Positions 35,806 through 48,289 are shown, numbered from the stretch's first letter. The stretch: 64,000 nt of DNA from Akebia trifoliata (GCA_017979445.1 CM030711.1:47601560-47665559), one strand, 5' to 3'. Program-made: numbers and translations. The notes: generated by a model from the letters alone, not told the origin.

Positions 35806-35964
35806 AATATTGGAGTGACCTCAAGATTATCCTCAATTCACACTTTATTGACATAGAGGTGTGTATGTAACCATAGATGTTTTTCATAAATATACGAGTG
35901 AAAAGTATCTATGGTTCTGTGCACATCTCCACGTCATCAAAGTGTGAATTGAGGTCATGTTCTT
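35806..35964. mobile_element. M1-type foldback MITE
   Basis: AATATTGGAGTGACCTCAAG on the left and 'gaggtcatgttctttt' on the right. The inner arms TCAATTCACACTTTATTGAC and 'catcaaagtgtgaattga' pair. The core ACCATAGATGTTTTTCAT / AAAAGTATCTATGGTTCT is the shared M1/M2 core. Confidence 0.8.
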
Positions 35965-36461
35965 TTGTTTTGCTCTTTTTTATTAGCAGAGTACCTATAA
36001 ACCGAAAATCAGTTTGAATAATTTTTAATTAATTTTTGGTAGAGGCTCAAATTGGACAGATGATCATTGATAAATGGGAGGTGGCATTTTTAGATGGTAG
36101 GAATCATTGAAATCTAGTGGCCCTGGTTTCGGTATATCATTCCTATTAAGAAAATATAATACGCCAACAAAATCTGAGTCGTTAAAACTGAACTTGTTTC
36201 CATTGAATTAAAGACGATGACCCGTGTAACAATTGCATTTGCTTTTGAACCCGTTTATACACGCTAACCCATTTATTAGTTAAAATCCAATTAACTTAAC
36301 TTAATAATTACTTATCCTTATTAATGACTTTGAAGTTTCAATTCTCTTTGACCCAATTAAATTCATGAATTTTAACTGATTAGTAAAAGTTCTAAATGAT
36401 GAAGATGAGCTTTATCATTATTTATTTATTTATTTATTTGGTGGGTATTACAATTTGTACA

Positions 36462-36563
36462 TGAGTCGTCCTGGGGTGACCTCAAGATTGTACTTCATAT
36501 GGCACATCTGACGTGAAAGAGTGCACGAATCGTGACTCTTGAGGTCACTTCAGCATTATTTTT
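36462..36563. mobile_element. M1 MITE, shortened
   Basis: TGAGTCGTCCTGGGGTGACC on the left and 'ttgaggtcacttcagcattattttt' on the right. The middle is reduced to 'catctgacgtgaaagagtgcacgaatcgtgactc'. About 100 bp. Confidence 0.7.
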
Positions 36564-36599
36564 CGTACATATGTCAATCAAATTTGCATTATTATTATG

Positions 36600-36735
36600 G
36601 ATACTATTGAAGTGACCTCATTTCCTACTTTCCTAATGTGGAGGTGTATACAAACCATACAAATGAAAAGTATCTATGGTTCTGTGCGCACTTCCACACC
36701 ACGAAACGGCAAAATGAGGTTAATGTAGCATGACT
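36600..36735. mobile_element. M1-type foldback MITE
   Basis: TATTGAAGTGACCTCATTTC on the left and 'aaaatgaggttaatgtagcatgac' on the right. The inner arms 'atgtggaggtgtatacaaaccata' and 'atggttctgtgcgcacttccacacca' carry the core. About 135 bp. Confidence 0.65.
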
Positions 36736-37093
36736 TTATTACTATCACAAGAACTTCAAAATTCAATGAAACTGACATACTAACATTCTTGCTGGCAAAT
36801 TACTAAAAATCTTTTGATAGTATTTCATTTTTCAATGTTTCAGAGGTAAGAAAGTTTCAATTGATCACGAAGACCATCCCCAAGTTTAAAAGACACAAAG
36901 TTTGAATGGAATCACGAATGCCAAGGATCCTTATGATTCAAGATCGATTGGGGGAAAGAGGTCTTCGCATACATTTGATGAACCCCGACGAAGCGTCAAT
37001 TAACGATTCATTAATTCAAAATGAATTGTGTTAAAGGCATGCATATTGTGATACATTAAATCATCTTTTTATAGATATTAGATTAATTAAAAT

Positions 37094-37217
37094 TTGACAT
37101 GGAAGTATATGAGAATCCTAAATGCTTTTCTTAAAAACATATATGATTCTTATTCACTTTCATGTCAAAATGTGCGATATAAGGTCCAATCTTGAGGTCA
37201 CTTCAGCATTATTCTTA
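37094..37217. mobile_element. M1 MITE, left end missing
   Basis: It begins inside the left arm ('tttgacatggaagtatatgagaatcctaaatgctttt') and continues through the full right arm to 'cttgaggtcacttcagcattattctt'. The outer left terminus is absent. Confidence 0.75.
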
Positions 37218-38130
37218 AAAGTTTACCTCTGATGTCATACAGATTTATGATCATTTTGCACCATACGATCGTTACAAAGATCTTGATCCAATTACTTCAT
37301 CCTAATCAATTAACGGTTGTAAGATAATTGATACCCAAAGTACAGAGTCCTTTTACCTTCTAATTGATATTAATTTAAAATTTTAAAACACACACACATT
37401 AGCCAACATTTCAAACTTAAGTAGAGAAAGTAGATAGATAAAAATCTTATGTTTGCTAGCTGTTGTTTGTCAATCAGAATCAAAATGCAACATTTTCTAT
37501 TCAAACAAAAAGCTAAAACCCCAAATTTTATATTATAATAATGACTTGGAAGAACGCGTCCAAGAGAAAATATTCTCTATCCTTATATAACATCAGAATT
37601 TTGATGTATCCCTTCAAAAATGCCATTTTTCGAACCCAACTATTAATGGATTGTGTCCAGATTGGATTATGGTCCGATCAAATCCTTATAGAATCTATAT
37701 GATTCTCATCCTAGAGATCCAAACTTGTTGTACTGGAATTGATTTCAGAGTTTCGGGTTTGATCCGATCATCGATTGCCTTGATCATGAAAAGATTAATC
37801 AAGTTGATATTAATATGATGGATAGAAATCATTAATTTGGCCATTTATCTTAGAAGTCACCAAAGATTTTTGATTCAGCATTAAGGAATCTAGTGCACTA
37901 AATATATGCCACGTGGAGCATTGAGTGTGTACTTCAAAACTATGAAGTTTCTATAAGACAGCAAATAGTTTCTCAATTTCAAAGTTCCAAGTTCCAACTC
38001 AGACTCCGTTCGCTCCTTCTTCCCCACACATCTTTCATCTCTTCCTCCATTTCTTCTCCTTTTAAAACCCTCTACACCTTCTCCTCTAAAACACTAAAGT
38101 CTCTCACAAAAACCATAAACAAATACAGAA
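37218..38130. other. Spacer and DUF868 gene upstream region
   Basis: AT-rich spacer without a gene. The last 150 bp before the ATG are pyrimidine-rich (CTTCTTCC, CTCTTCCTCC), typical of a plant 5' leader. TTTTAAAACCC near 38060 is the only weak TATA-like candidate. Confidence 0.45.
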
Positions 38131-39165
38131 ATGACAGATCACTCCTCTTTCACCTCTTGCTTTCATCCCACTCGCTCTATCTCCACCGATCTCCAACCAC
38201 GAGAAGCGGTGGCGCCGCCCATCTCCAACAACCCAAATCTAACCACCTGTCTCTACCACACACAGCTCGGTCTCGCCACTCTCACATGGTGCCGCCACGT
38301 CATCGGTCGCTCTCTCTACATAGATCTTCGCTTCGATGAAAACGACAACGTTTCTTCCTCTTTTGCTCTTCACATGAAACCCTTTCTCTTTTGGAGGAAA
38401 CAGGGCTCCAAGAAATTCCATCTCAAGAACACCAAAACAAAGATCGAAGTGTATTGGGATCTCACCAAAGCTAAATTCGTCTCAGGTCCTGAACCCAAAT
38501 CTGATTTTTACGTCGCCGTAGTTGTTGATGGAGAGATGGTACTTTTAGTTGGTGATTCTCACAACGAAGCTTACAATCGAACGAAAACTCGGAAGCTGAA
38601 GAGAATCCAAGATTTGATTTTGAGGAGAGAACATGTGTTTGGTACCAAAGTTTATAACACAAAAGCGAATTTTGGAGGTAAAATTAGGGATATTTCGATT
38701 GATTGTAGTGTCGATGATGAACCTAGACTCTGTTTTAGTGTGGATAGTAAAAGGGTTTTGCAGATTAAGCAATTGAAGTGGAAATTTAGAGGGAATGAGA
38801 GGATTGAAGTTGATGGGATCCCGATTCAGGTCTCATGGGATGTGTTTAATTGGTTGTTTGACGATGTGGAAGATGGACACGCCCTGTTTATGTTCAAATT
38901 TGAGAAAATTGGGTTTGAAGATAAAGCAGGGGAGGTGGAGTTGAATGAGAAGAAGAATGTATGTGGTGGGTACTTTGGGATGAATGGGTTTGAGAGGAAG
39001 AAATTGAAGAAGAGTTCGTTTAAGACAAGGAGTTCCTCGTCTTCATCGATGTCGTCTGCTTCGTCTGCTTGTAGTTCTTCAGTGATGGAGTGGGAGAGTA
39101 TGGAGGAGACTGAGTTGCAGAACCAGTCTGGGTTTTCTTTACTGGTTTATGCTTGGAGGTGCTAA
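38131..39165 (+). CDS. DUF868 family protein
   Basis: Single-exon gene of 344 residues. Recognisable blocks are LTTCLYHTQLGLATLTWCRH at residues 38-57, IEVYWDLTKAKFVSGPEPKS at residues 105-124, DFYVAVVVDGEMVLLVGD, a basic stretch TKTRKLKRIQDLILRREHVF, then IQVSWDVFNWLFDD and HALFMFKFEKIGFE. These are the hallmark blocks of the plant-specific DUF868 family, and their order and length fit. Between the FEKIGFE block and the C terminus lies a Ser-rich segment (about residues 301-317), followed by SGFSLLVYAW, also typical. No signal peptide or membrane segment is seen. The biochemical function of the family is not established, so none is assigned. The ATG has an A-rich context (agaaATGac) and is the first ATG after the pyrimidine-rich leader. 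Confidence 0.95.
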   Translation: MTDHSSFTSCFHPTRSISTDLQPREAVAPPISNNPNLTTCLYHTQLGLATLTWCRHVIGRSLYIDLRFDENDNVSSSFALHMKPFLFWRKQGSKKFHLKNTKTKIEVYWDLTKAKFVSGPEPKSDFYVAVVVDGEMVLLVGDSHNEAYNRTKTRKLKRIQDLILRREHVFGTKVYNTKANFGGKIRDISIDCSVDDEPRLCFSVDSKRVLQIKQLKWKFRGNERIEVDGIPIQVSWDVFNWLFDDVEDGHALFMFKFEKIGFEDKAGEVELNEKKNVCGGYFGMNGFERKKLKKSSFKTRSSSSSSMSSASSACSSSVMEWESMEETELQNQSGFSLLVYAWRC

Positions 39166-40528
39166 AGATTAATAGATTTATGATTATGTTTTGTGTCCTT
39201 TATTTTACACAACACTAACCCATTTTTTCATGAATATAGATTCCAATAAATATTTGATTGATAGATAAATTATCCAACACTTCGTTCTCTTATGAAATTT
39301 TCTTTTTTGTTCTTCTTGATTTTGATTTTGAGTACTGTGTTCTATTAGTTGAGTTACGTTGTTATGGATTGAATAATTGGTATAAAAAACAAAGAGAATC
39401 ATTGATTCTTGTTCTTGAGTTCTCGTGGATTATAGTGTTGGATTTTGAATAATTGGTGTTATTAGAAAATAAGCATTTCTTCTTCTTCTTCAATTCTATT
39501 GTATTTGAGTTTTAGATTAAATAATTGGTGTGAGAAAAGAAAAACCTAAGAGAAGTAGTTTTTTTTCTTAAGATATTGTGGGTTTAATTTAGAGGGAAAA
39601 AGAGACAGAAATTTTTAAAAAACATGCACAAATATTGTTAAAATTTCCATTTCAATACTATTGTTCATTTTAATTCTCAAAACATGCCTGAACATGAGGT
39701 AACGAGATCACAAGTATTTATTCTAATTTTAAAGAGATGTTCATCTTGATAAAAATTAAAACATGAAGTAGGGAGATCATAAGTGACGATCTTGTTGATA
39801 AAAAAAATTAAAGTTACGATCAGTATTTTTTGAAAATTGAGAGATCATTGTTATTTATTTTTAAAGTTATGATCAGTATTTTTTTGAAAATTAAAATGAA
39901 CAGTGTGTTGGAATGAGAATTTTCCCATATTTAACACATGAAATTGAATTTGTCAAATATAAAAGAAAAACTTGTTTGTGAATTTGAGTTTTACTTTCAA
40001 GGGTTTTGATTGTATTGCCCTATTAGTTTTGTTTTGATTTGATTGGAATCCAGAGTGATTGTAGACTCGTGATTCTATATTTTAATTTCAGAAATGTTGA
40101 CCAATAAGAGAGAGAGAGAGAGAGAGGCATGTGATGTGAGATGGGGGGGCACTTTTAAAAATATAGAAGAAAGTCTAAAAAATGAATAGATACCGTCAGA
40201 TTGGTGGGCCTGAAAAAAGAAGAAGATTGATAGGTGTTGATATCTGTCTCGGTACATGGAGAAGAGTGGGGCAGATGTTTTTGGGAATAGTTGGATGTAC
40301 TTTGGATCTCGTTATTGTTCTCCATTTATTTGGCACGGAAAGTGATGAAATGAACCCACTCTTAGCTTAGCTGGTGCTGTGAATTCAGCTAGAATCTTGG
40401 ACCAGGCCCAGGCCTAGGCTTGTCTTACTTAAACTGGAAGCAATCAGAACCCCAATGTGCCTTGGTCTCTTAAATGACCATGATACCCTTGTAATTAAAT
40501 AAATAAAATTATTAGGTGAGATAGTCAT
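39166..40528. other. Spacer after DUF868 gene
   Basis: An AATAAA motif at about 39247 could serve as the DUF868 polyadenylation signal. A (GA)n tract lies at about 40106-40126. No gene is supported. Confidence 0.45.
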
Positions 40529-40883
40529 TGAGATACCCTATCTTTTCAATCTGATGTATATCCCATTGACTCGGTCTCTCTCATTATACTATTGAAAATT
40601 ATCCAAATACCCTCCTAACCTTCAACATTTATTCATAAACCCTTGATATTAAGTAGATATATCAAGATTTTCTATAAGAGGTTAGGATAAGGTTGAATAA
40701 GTAAAAAAATAATATTTTATCTTAGATAATGACAAGCTTGAAGATGATAGATATTGGGAGAAAGAGAAAGGGTTCTTGACCAGATGTTGAACATGAGGAT
40801 AGTTAAGTCTTTTTCATTAATCTTCTAGAGTATACCAAAGTCAAGGTGTATGACATCAATTTGAAAACATATGGGTATCTCAA
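40529..40883. mobile_element. Foldback-type element
   Basis: The left end TTGAGATACCCTATCTTTTC and 'aatctgatgtatatcccattgactc' pairs with the right end 'caaagtcaaggtgtatgacatcaatttgaaaacatatgggtatctcaa'. The terminal repeats are about 45 bp around a 260-bp unique centre without coding potential. Confidence 0.6.
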
Positions 40884-41618
40884 ATATCAATCAAAATGTG
40901 GAGAGGTATATCTAAATCACCCAAAATATTATGAGGATGGGGTGGTAGGAAGGTGACAGTTCATCTTTATCCCTCTCTTAGCTAAAAGTGTCTTAAAAGG
41001 CTTAAATTTTATAATAAATGTTTCAGGTTGGATTTTAGTATCTAATTAATTAATTAATTAATTAAATTTATATATATAATGAGAATAAATTCCAATGTTT
41101 GGATACTTTATGACCCTAAATGATCCTATTTGTATCAAAATCATATGAGACATTTATCCATACTTAATTGGATCCTTCTCATCATCAAAATCTTAACCAA
41201 AAAATTTAAGATTGGATCCTTCAAATCTTATCTTCAAAGTTTCGTGCTGGTTGAAAATGTTTCGGTGAAACATTGATCTTAGGAAATTGAATATTTTGAA
41301 TAATCTTAGAATGTATCAAAGTATTTTCTCTTGACCAAAATATTGTATCGAAACATTGCGCAAAACCCTAAACCCTAACTTTTTCCCACCTCAGGAAATG
41401 TTTCGAAACAAAATCAAATAATAAATTTCCAAACGGTTTCCATTCATTTCATATAAATAAGCTCATCTGATTGACTTAAGCTGTGTTCTACGATATCACC
41501 TAGTGATTGACAGGTACATATAGATCAATAAACTAGCTAGCACATCGTTGAATCGTAGTATCATAATAAGTTACTACTATAGCATCTGATCATTCTCTTA
41601 AAATTACTAGTAATTATT

Positions 41619-42178
41619 TTAGAGAGTTGCTATTAGCACCCTAACTTTCACTTATTACACCCCAATTTCTAAAATTATTTATCACACCCCCAAAAATTAA
41701 AGATTAAAACACACCATTCAAACATTACAAGGTTTTGGATGAAATTATTATCTCAATATGTCAAAACATCATAATACTCGTTCAAACAATTTCAATTCCC
41801 CTCACGAGATATCCTTGTTTGTTGATGCTCTTCCCCAAAAGATTAGTAAATTGTAAAGGAGGATGCCTCTAGGTCTTGTACTTAAGGTTGTAACCCTTTG
41901 GTTCGAATCAATCTGGTCTGCGGGTGTGCCTTTACCCCCCCTCCCATTACCTTCCAAAAATATAAAAAACAATTTCTATAAGTTTTATAATTATGATTTG
42001 ATTCATATAAAATCTTAAACCCAAAAAGTAGAAATCCGAAAAAAAAAAAAAAAAAAAAATAGAGTTTCTATTGGTAACCAACTTTTACTTATTCTCAACA
42101 ATTTTCTTATTTTCTTTATTTTTAATGGGGTGTAATAAGTAATAGTTGGGGTGCCAATAGCACATCTCTTATTTTAGG
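41619..42178. mobile_element. TIR element with SINE-like insert
   Basis: The left end 'agagagttgctattagcaccctaactttcacttattacacccca' pairs with the right end 'tggggtgtaataagtaatagttggggtgccaatagcacatctctta', repeats of about 45-50 bp. The centre includes a possible SINE remnant (41858-41945) with a B-box-like GGTTCGAATCA near 41899. A 21-bp A-tract lies at about 42039-42059. Confidence 0.65.
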
Positions 42179-42179
42179 A

Positions 42180-45120
42180 GAGTGATCAGTAGTACACTAA
42201 CTGCTTTTGTTTGTTTAGTTGACAAAGTTGAGCTACCCATACCAAATTATTCATGGTAGGTTAGGAAATATTTAATCATTCTCACTCAAATCTGAAAACA
42301 TGGGTTTTTATCACTCAGCTTCCTTATTAATGTGATATATTAGAAATCCCTCCTTAGATTGATAAAAATTAGAGTTACCTCCCTTAGTCTCAGATGATTA
42401 ACATAAAATGACCTAAATGGACCTGTCTTGTCCACTACTAAAAATCAATCATCTTCAACTTCTTCAATAAATTATTTTTTACCTATTCAACCATTAATCA
42501 GTCAACTTGCTGTATTACGAGTTGACTCAATAATTCAATAAAATATATTAAACTACCTATTATTTTAAAGATATTTTAAAACTTTAATATTAAAACTTAT
42601 ATTTATTTACTGTTTTACTACCTAAAAGAACATGAAACATAAGAGATATAGGTCGGCCAATTTTCCAATTCAAATGGGCAGATTTTCCACACTGCTTCTA
42701 TGACTTTTCCATTCAACTAGATATATTTAACTTTTCAAACTTGTACAACAATGTTGTGTGCGAGATCAAATGGACTACTATATCACAATTAATATTTTAG
42801 TGGAATGTTTTTCCTTTAATGTTGCAGAGTTAGATATCAATAGATCATTCCTTTAAATATGACTAGGGTTGTCGATGAGTGGATTCAGACTGGGCTCGAT
42901 TGAGCTTTAACCGAGCCCTAGAGAAGTGGACTTCCACCTATACTAATCCTATACACCTATCAAGTCTAAGTCAAATAAATATTTGGACCAAATAAAATGA
43001 CAAGAATTCAATTTTGGGTGAATTACTATTTGGTGAGTTGAAAATGAGTTATTTATGATTCCGACTAATTGTTCATTTTAATTATTAAAATATGAATAAT
43101 CACATTTTCGTTAAAAAATAATAATAATAATTCAAAATGATTATAAATTCAACTATTTTAAAGTGACTATTTCGCAAGTTTAAAGTTACTATTTCCAATT
43201 AGTCACTTTAAAATTACAAAATAGTCATTTTAAAAACCTTTGAATTCGTTATCGTTCACATTTTGATAAATAAAATGAATAATAAGTTAGAATTGTAAAT
43301 TCATCAAAAGTTTATCACTTTTTCATAAATATTCCTTCAATTTTTATATAATTAGAATTCGACGAAATCTTTTTCTAATATGACCTTTGGTCTATACAAG
43401 CTCAATGGAGGACTTAATGATTAATCTGAGTTTTAGATCTATGCCTTTCATAGTGAAATAGTTCAAAACTTTTTTTTTTTTTTTTTAAAGAGAAAAAAAA
43501 AAATGGATAAGGCATGCTTAGGTGAGTCAACAAAGGAAATCTTCAAGAAAGATATTAGTGGTGTCTCTTTTAATAGGTCTTTTTTCTTTTTCTAGGGTTT
43601 ATCATGCTCTCTTGCTAAGATTGAATGAATGAAGCCTATTAAATGTTTGAAAGGTGGGTTGTTCGTAAGGTTCAGAGAAATAGTATTCGTGGTTATTTAG
43701 GGTGTACTTAGTCAGGTCAGGCCGGCACATATGACTTTTATAGGGGTTAATTTGTTAAGCACCAAATTAAAGTGGGCATAACGATATTGTCTATCAAGCA
43801 CACCAACTCTGTGGGGGGACACACAACAAATGCAGTGGGAGTGGGACCTATCATTTGATGGATCTTAAAGCATATTCTCTATTTTTATCTGTTACAATAA
43901 ATAATTTTAATAAGATTCTCACTTGAATATTGGAATATCTTTTGTAGATATTTCACAAATGTCTCAATCATGAAGAAAGCGAAAAGCAACTTTTTGAACT
44001 AGTGCAGAACTTTCCCCACATCAAGATGTACATTTGAGGAACTTAATATTGATATTTATAAAGTCATACGGCATCATGAGAATGATAATTTTTCTTTTCT
44101 GACACGATTATGTGTCACTTTGAGATAAGTATAAGTCTGAATAAATATTAATTTAAGATTTCAACTTAATAAAAATAATTCCAACGCAAATAAGCATATC
44201 TATTAAGTATTTTATTGTGAAGAGTAATTTTGCCTAATCAAATTAAAGGGTCTCCATTTCAACTATAGGATCCAAAATGATTCTCCACAAATTTAGTTAC
44301 AGTAAAATATTTTACAACTGTCTCATTTTTTTTTACTGTCAACAATTAGAGGGAGACTCATTCTCTTCTTTTGCCTCTCTAACTTTTTCTCTCCAGAATA
44401 TTTTGAAGTAGCGAACCCCAATCCAAGTGCATTGGAATGATTTTGAATTACTCTACCTCTGTAAAGTTGTAGTTGGGAGATGATATAGAACCAAAGCCTG
44501 AGTGCGTTAAAGTTGTTAAAAAAAGAAAAGAAATAAATAAATGAAGAGGATCAATTAGTTTTTGTTTAAAAGTTTATTTGATCAAATGATTATGATAATT
44601 TTCTAATCCACGCATTGTGACCATTCATTTACCATTGTTGAGAGAAGAAGTCCCTTTTCTCTATTTTCCTCTTGCTTTTATAGGGTGAGGTTTGTTCCAA
44701 TACTCCTATCCCTTTCGTGCTCCTAGCTTTCTAACATCCTTCAAAGTTGATGTGGTTTGTGCCTTGGCACTCAAGGGCGATGTGGTGTAGAAGGATGTTT
44801 CCCACATCCTATGACTCAATCCATTTATTCCCCATTCTTCTTAATTCTTTTATTACTAACTCGCTTCTTTATTTCTTTTTGGTTATCTAAGAAATATTTT
44901 ATATAATAAAAAAATGTACTTATATTTCTTTGTTAATATAATATGCATCATAATCGAAACACTTAGAAATGAATTTGAAAATAAAATAGTAATGTATTCA
45001 AAGAAAATCGTTGAGTTAAGTTGGTTTATAGTATTTAGTATTATACATGTGAAGCTATTGAAAAAATTATTATTTAGTTAGTTTTGTACAATAAATATAA
45101 ACCAATTATTTATTGTAGAG
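42180..45120. other. Intergenic, no gene seen
   Basis: AT-rich, with only short frames. It contains T and A runs at 43470-43502 and short 'aaagtgactattt' repeats near 43150-43230. Nothing assignable. Confidence 0.45.
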
Positions 45121-45123
45121 ACT

Positions 45124-45129
45124 TATATA

Positions 45130-45162
<33 letters not shown>
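45124..45162. repeat. (TA)n microsatellite
   Basis: TA tract interrupted once (tatatattatatata). Unlike the tracts at 17.6-20.3 kb, no GGG-initiated inverted repeat is visible beside it. Confidence 0.85.
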
Positions 45163-45163
<1 letters not shown>

Positions 45164-45937
45164 TCTATATTATTATCTATTGTAATAGGTTAAAACTTGA
45201 AATTTGATTGTGTGGATTTGAAGATTATAAATATGCAAGGACTGTCTTAATTTTAGTATTTAATATTATATTATTTATTTAAAAATATCGTACATGTGAG
45301 GCTTACGTTTTACATCTTGAGGCATTGGCCAGTTGAATGTCTTGCCTCACGCCTTAGAATGAAATTCATTCTACACGTATCTTCATTGGAATTTGGACAT
45401 GGTTGTGTATAGTGCCTTCGTGATAACTCAAAACATTATACCCTTCAATTAAAATATCCCAAGCACCCAGATTTCTTTGCCCTTGGGAGTTTGCTATTAG
45501 TTTTTAGGTACATCTTAAGGTCCTATTTCCTTCCTTAAATTCATAGAAAGCCAAGACGCCCAATGTTACAAGGGTGTATAATAGAGTTCAGGTAATAAGA
45601 ATTGTTGCCACATGAGAAGTTAGATTTCTTAATCAATCTATATATTCTTATATAGAATAAATGTATCCGATGCACCCCAACTCTATGGTATTACCACGTA
45701 CAGACTTAAAAAACTTAGCAAGCTAAGCATATTCGCCGTGACAAACACAGATCCATGATCATCACTAGGAATTACTTAAGTTACATTCTATTGTCCAAGG
45801 AACCAATGTCCAGAATGGTAAAAGTGAACAAGGGATTCCCCACGGAATGACTTCTTGAAGTCTTTGTAGGACATTAGAAAAGTCCATTACTTAAGAGGTA
45901 GGTATCTTTAGGAAATAAGTCAAGGGATGACTTCTTG

Positions 45938-46311
45938 CAGGGGTGGAATTAGGATTTTATTATAGTGGGGGCAAACTATAATTAATGGTACACTTGAAAA
46001 ACTTGGAAATAAATAGTTTTAGGGAGAAATTCAAAGATTTTTGATAGGAAATTGAAGAAAAGACTATTTAAATCTTTTCAAATTAGTCCATAAGAAGGTC
46101 CAATCAAGAGACAATGTCATCTTGAAAAATTATAGGGGGGCTAGTGGGGAAAAATTGGAAGGGGGTGATGGGGTGGGGGTAAATAAGGAGGGAGATGAGT
46201 GAGTGGCGGCAAATGAGGTATGTATTTAATTGAAAATACAAGATTGTCTCAAAGTGTGTGTGGGGGGAGGGGGCAATTGCCCCCCACAAACTCCTTTCTA
46301 GCTCTGCCTTG
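45938..46311. mobile_element. Possible small hAT-like element
   Basis: The left end CAGGGGTGGAATTAGGA and the complement of the right end, CAAGGCAGAGCTAGAAA, match at most positions and resemble the CAGGG(G)CGGAGCTAG ends of many plant hAT elements. The flanking octamers ACTTCTTG and ATTGCTAG agree at five of eight positions, compatible with an old 8-bp duplication. The inside is G/C-run-rich (GGGGGCAATTGCCCCCC). No transposase. Confidence 0.5.
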
Positions 46312-46904
46312 ATTGCTAGCTTCACTTCTCAAAAATATTTTTTGAATTTGAAATATCATTTGGTGCACAGTCAACTTTCGGGTTCTTGTAGAAGTTATAG
46401 TATAAAAAGCAAGCCATAAGGTGAAGTTGCCTGGACCAATTTTGAATTCCAACTTAACTCTTCATACCACTCAATGTTTTTTAGAATTTTAAATGAATGA
46501 GTAATAAGGGCACAAAAGTTATTCTCATGAGCTCAACGCATGTCACAGTCATGCCCAACAATCCATGCGTTGCAATCATAATTCCTATAGAAGTTGGGTA
46601 AACATTTAGGTTGTCATTGTTGCCTCCAAACTCAACCCCTCCACAGTCATAATGCTTGCACATGTATAGACTTCAAAGAGAGTAGAGAGAAATTACAAGG
46701 TAGGTTTGGAAATTTTCAAGGTTCAACTCTTGAATTGAGTAATCTGTCCCTGCTCTTCTTATAGTCAATTCACTTCAAATATACATCCTTATTTCTTGTT
46801 TTTTTTATCAGGAGGCCTATTTTTAATTTGGTGCCGACAGAATATGAAATCAATGTCTTATCATAAACATATTTTCAAATTGAAATGAGAAACCTTTACC
46901 TTAT

Positions 46905-47050
46905 TTATTTTTCTTCTTATTTATTGCTGGTGAGCTTGTTTTTAATGAGTTGAGTATCTTAGTAGTAACGGGATTTGAAGCCTGGACTCTTGTATCTTCC
47001 CCTAAAGATTTTACCAGCTAACTAGCTGGGACTTGCAATGACAGGCCTTT
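46905..47050 (-). mobile_element. SINE-like relic
   Basis: On the minus strand 'agttagctggtaaaatc' fits a polymerase III A box, and 'ggcttcaaatcccg', about 40 bp on, fits a B box. A body ending in 'aataaataagaagaaaaataaataagg' follows. No target duplication was found; borders are approximate. Confidence 0.5.
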
Positions 47051-47241
47051 CCATAGACCTCTTTTTGGTAAGTTGTTGTCAATTTACCTGATTACAGTGT
47101 ATTTTTTATATAAAAAAATTTCCCTACCTCTCATCTTATGCCCTAAGCATACGAGATGCCTTCTAATCAGGGAATTTAATATATCCGTGAGCATACTCTC
47201 AAATCTCGACTCTATGCCTTTCATTAGAGACTAGATTGTTT

Positions 47242-47719
47242 GCTCACAGACCAACACCGTTTTGGCATGTGACGTTGATGATGTAAGTAATAAGAAGGAA
47301 ATTTCTTTCTTGCCCACACATCCTGTCCATAAATCTTTATTTTTAGATTTCAAACCTTAAAAAGTATTGTGAGATCCACCTGAGTTATTATATTAGCAAT
47401 CAAACATCACAACCTTTTAGATTTTAAGAAAAAAATCATGGTAATAATTTTTTCAAACTTGATCAATGGTATTGAAATTGAACGGCTACCAAGCACCTAA
47501 ATTTAAAATTAAAATACAACAGTGAAAAATATTTTGATTTTGATTTTTATGTTTTGAAATTCATAGAATTTCATTCTCTACTATTGGATCATATTTTTGA
47601 ATGTGATAAAATGATCTTATAAGAAAATTTTGACTTTTTTACGGTGGACAAGAAAGAAAATATCTTATTATTGTTTATATCATCAAAACCACGTGTCAAA
47701 ACGGTATTGGACTGAGAGC
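47242..47719. mobile_element. TIR element, unclassified
   Basis: GCTCACAGACCAACACCGTT with 'ttggcatgtga' on the left pairs with 'cacgtgtcaaaacggtattggactgagagc' on the right (about 30 bp with few mismatches). The 420-bp centre is AT-rich and non-coding. Confidence 0.6.
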
Positions 47720-47882
47720 GAAAAACCACTCTTAAAGAATAACACTCAAGGACTAAAATTAGGATGCCCCTTGAAGTCTAGGTAAACATCCTACTTTAGA
47801 AATATGACCAGGATAACGATGTTTAGACCTTGGACTGAATTTTGAGAGGATGTATCTGGCAGGACATGCATCCAACTTAGAT

Positions 47883-47902
47883 TATATATATATATATATA
47901 TG
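47883..47902. repeat. (TA)n microsatellite followed by GGG
   Basis: A TA tract directly followed by GGGAAATGTTCAAC, which resembles the left ends of the (TA)n-flanked elements at 17.6-20.3 kb. No matching inverted right end was found. Confidence 0.7.
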
Positions 47903-48289
47903 GGAAATGTTCAACACCCTAAGCTTTACCCTACACTTTAAAAGCACTTCAAATTGAAAGCAGGACGCCGCTAAATGAGACCTTGATTACGTGCCCTAGA
48001 CAATGAGTAGATGTAGAGTCAAACCTGCATTATTAAATCTTACTCATAACCCTTGTGGCGGAATTGCTCTCGTTATCAAACCATATTCTAATGCTTTGAG
48101 AGTTGATCCTTTTCAAAGTTAGATTCCCAAATTATTGGATTTCTGCTCTCAAAAATTAAAAATTCTCTCCACTAAGAACCCTTTTCCATTCATCTTGCTA
48201 AATACATTTTTTTCCTCAAAAATCCTCACATGTTCAAAGCCAATGATTATAAATCCCAATTGACTCAATGACAATTTTGATATGCATTA

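Noticed and set aside
46104..46452. Overlapping minus-strand open frames
   Set aside because: They cover the G/C-run-rich element at 45938-46311 and show only low-complexity proline and glycine runs; no domain is visible.
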